From: Sphingomonadales bacterium UBA658
GTDB taxonomy: Bacteria; Pseudomonadota; Alphaproteobacteria; Sphingomonadales; Sphingomonadaceae
Length of the DNA: 5,888 nt
Assembly: GCA_002299195.1 (NCBI GenBank)
Contig: DBOA01000151.1
Location: 1 to 5,888, forward strand
Direction of reading: 5' to 3'
Part shown: positions 5,648 to 5,888 of the stretch, in pieces
Layout: each line of letters starts with the position of its first letter
How positions within the stretch are numbered: position 1 is the first letter of the stretch
Notes under the pieces: generated by a model
Told to the model about the DNA's origin: nothing
Database searches by the model: none
The model's input: the letters and a program-made list of their open reading frames with translations, nothing else
Made by a program: the position numbers and the translations under genes

Positions 5648-5888
5648 GCGGTTCGGAAGTTGTCATCGTCGGCGGCGGCGTTACGGGCCTGAGTGCGGGC
5701 TGGTGGCTCGCGCGTTCGGGGGTCAAGGTCACAGTACTCGACAAGTTCATCGTCGGTTGGGAAGCCTCCGGACGTAATGGCGGCGGTGCATCGCATTATT
5801 CGAGCCCGTTGTTTGACGAAGAGCAGCGCCTATGGCCGCAAATGGACGAATTGCTTGGCTATCCGACCGAGCACCAAAAAGGCCGCAT
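5644..5888 (+). CDS. DAO-fold FAD amine oxidoreductase (HcnC/OoxB-like subunit), 3'-truncated
   Basis: The beginning of a D-amino-acid-oxidase / sarcosine-oxidase-fold flavoprotein that probably forms the catalytic subunit paired with the upstream HcnB-like protein. The window contains 81 full codons. Visible are the FAD-binding GGGVTG at residues 10-15 after a hydrophobic strand (VVIVG), the acidic residue D33 ending the second strand (VTVLDK), and SGRNGGG at 42-48, a hallmark of the DAO family that contacts the flavin. A full-length member would be about 370-430 residues. The ATG overlaps the TGA of the upstream gene by four bases, so the two are probably translationally coupled. The substrate is unknown; glycine, opines, hydroxyproline and N-methyl amino acids are all used by relatives. 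The rest of the gene lies outside the window. Confidence 0.88.
   Translation, partial: MSGSEVVIVGGGVTGLSAGWWLARSGVKVTVLDKFIVGWEASGRNGGGASHYSSPLFDEEQRLWPQMDELLGYPTEHQKGR

Overview
The window looks like a piece of an alphaproteobacterial chromosome, most plausibly from a sphingomonad. This is an inference from moderate-to-high GC, codon choice and protein style; no rRNA or other marker gene is present. It contains one 5'-truncated gene, four complete genes and one 3'-truncated gene. There are no RNA genes, insertion sequences or CRISPR arrays.

Left end (1-687): the 3' part of fdhD, the sulfurtransferase needed to activate formate dehydrogenase, on the + strand. Its last 53 bases overlap the 3' end of a convergent LysR-type regulator gene (635-1549, - strand). 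The regulator is divergent from the operon on its other side. The region between the regulator and the operon (about 1550-1726) holds a perfect 14-bp palindrome, an adjoining 6-bp-arm inverted repeat, an 8-bp palindrome and a short direct repeat. These are good operator candidates.

Centre to right end (1727-5888): a tightly packed + strand operon whose genes all overlap. (1) A Rieske non-heme iron oxygenase alpha subunit of the type that demethylates or cleaves quaternary ammonium compounds (GbcA, Stc2 and CntA group). (2) A PLP enzyme of the cystathionine gamma-synthase / methionine gamma-lyase fold. (3) An FAD oxidoreductase with a C-terminal BFD-like [2Fe-2S] domain, like HcnB and OoxA. 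(4) The start of a DAO-fold FAD oxidoreductase, like HcnC and OoxB, cut by the window edge.

Taken together, the operon reads as a catabolic pathway for an N-methylated or N-substituted amino acid. The Rieske enzyme would remove a methyl group from a quaternary nitrogen. The HcnB/HcnC-like pair would oxidise the resulting tertiary, secondary or primary amine. The PLP enzyme would split a beta or gamma bond of the amino acid. One substrate that needs all three chemistries is the headgroup of betaine lipids (an O-linked N,N,N-trimethylhomoserine); this is a hypothesis only. Methyl groups released as formaldehyde would end as formate, which loosely fits the nearby fdhD. No reductase for the Rieske enzyme and no HcnA-type small ferredoxin subunit is visible; they may lie downstream.
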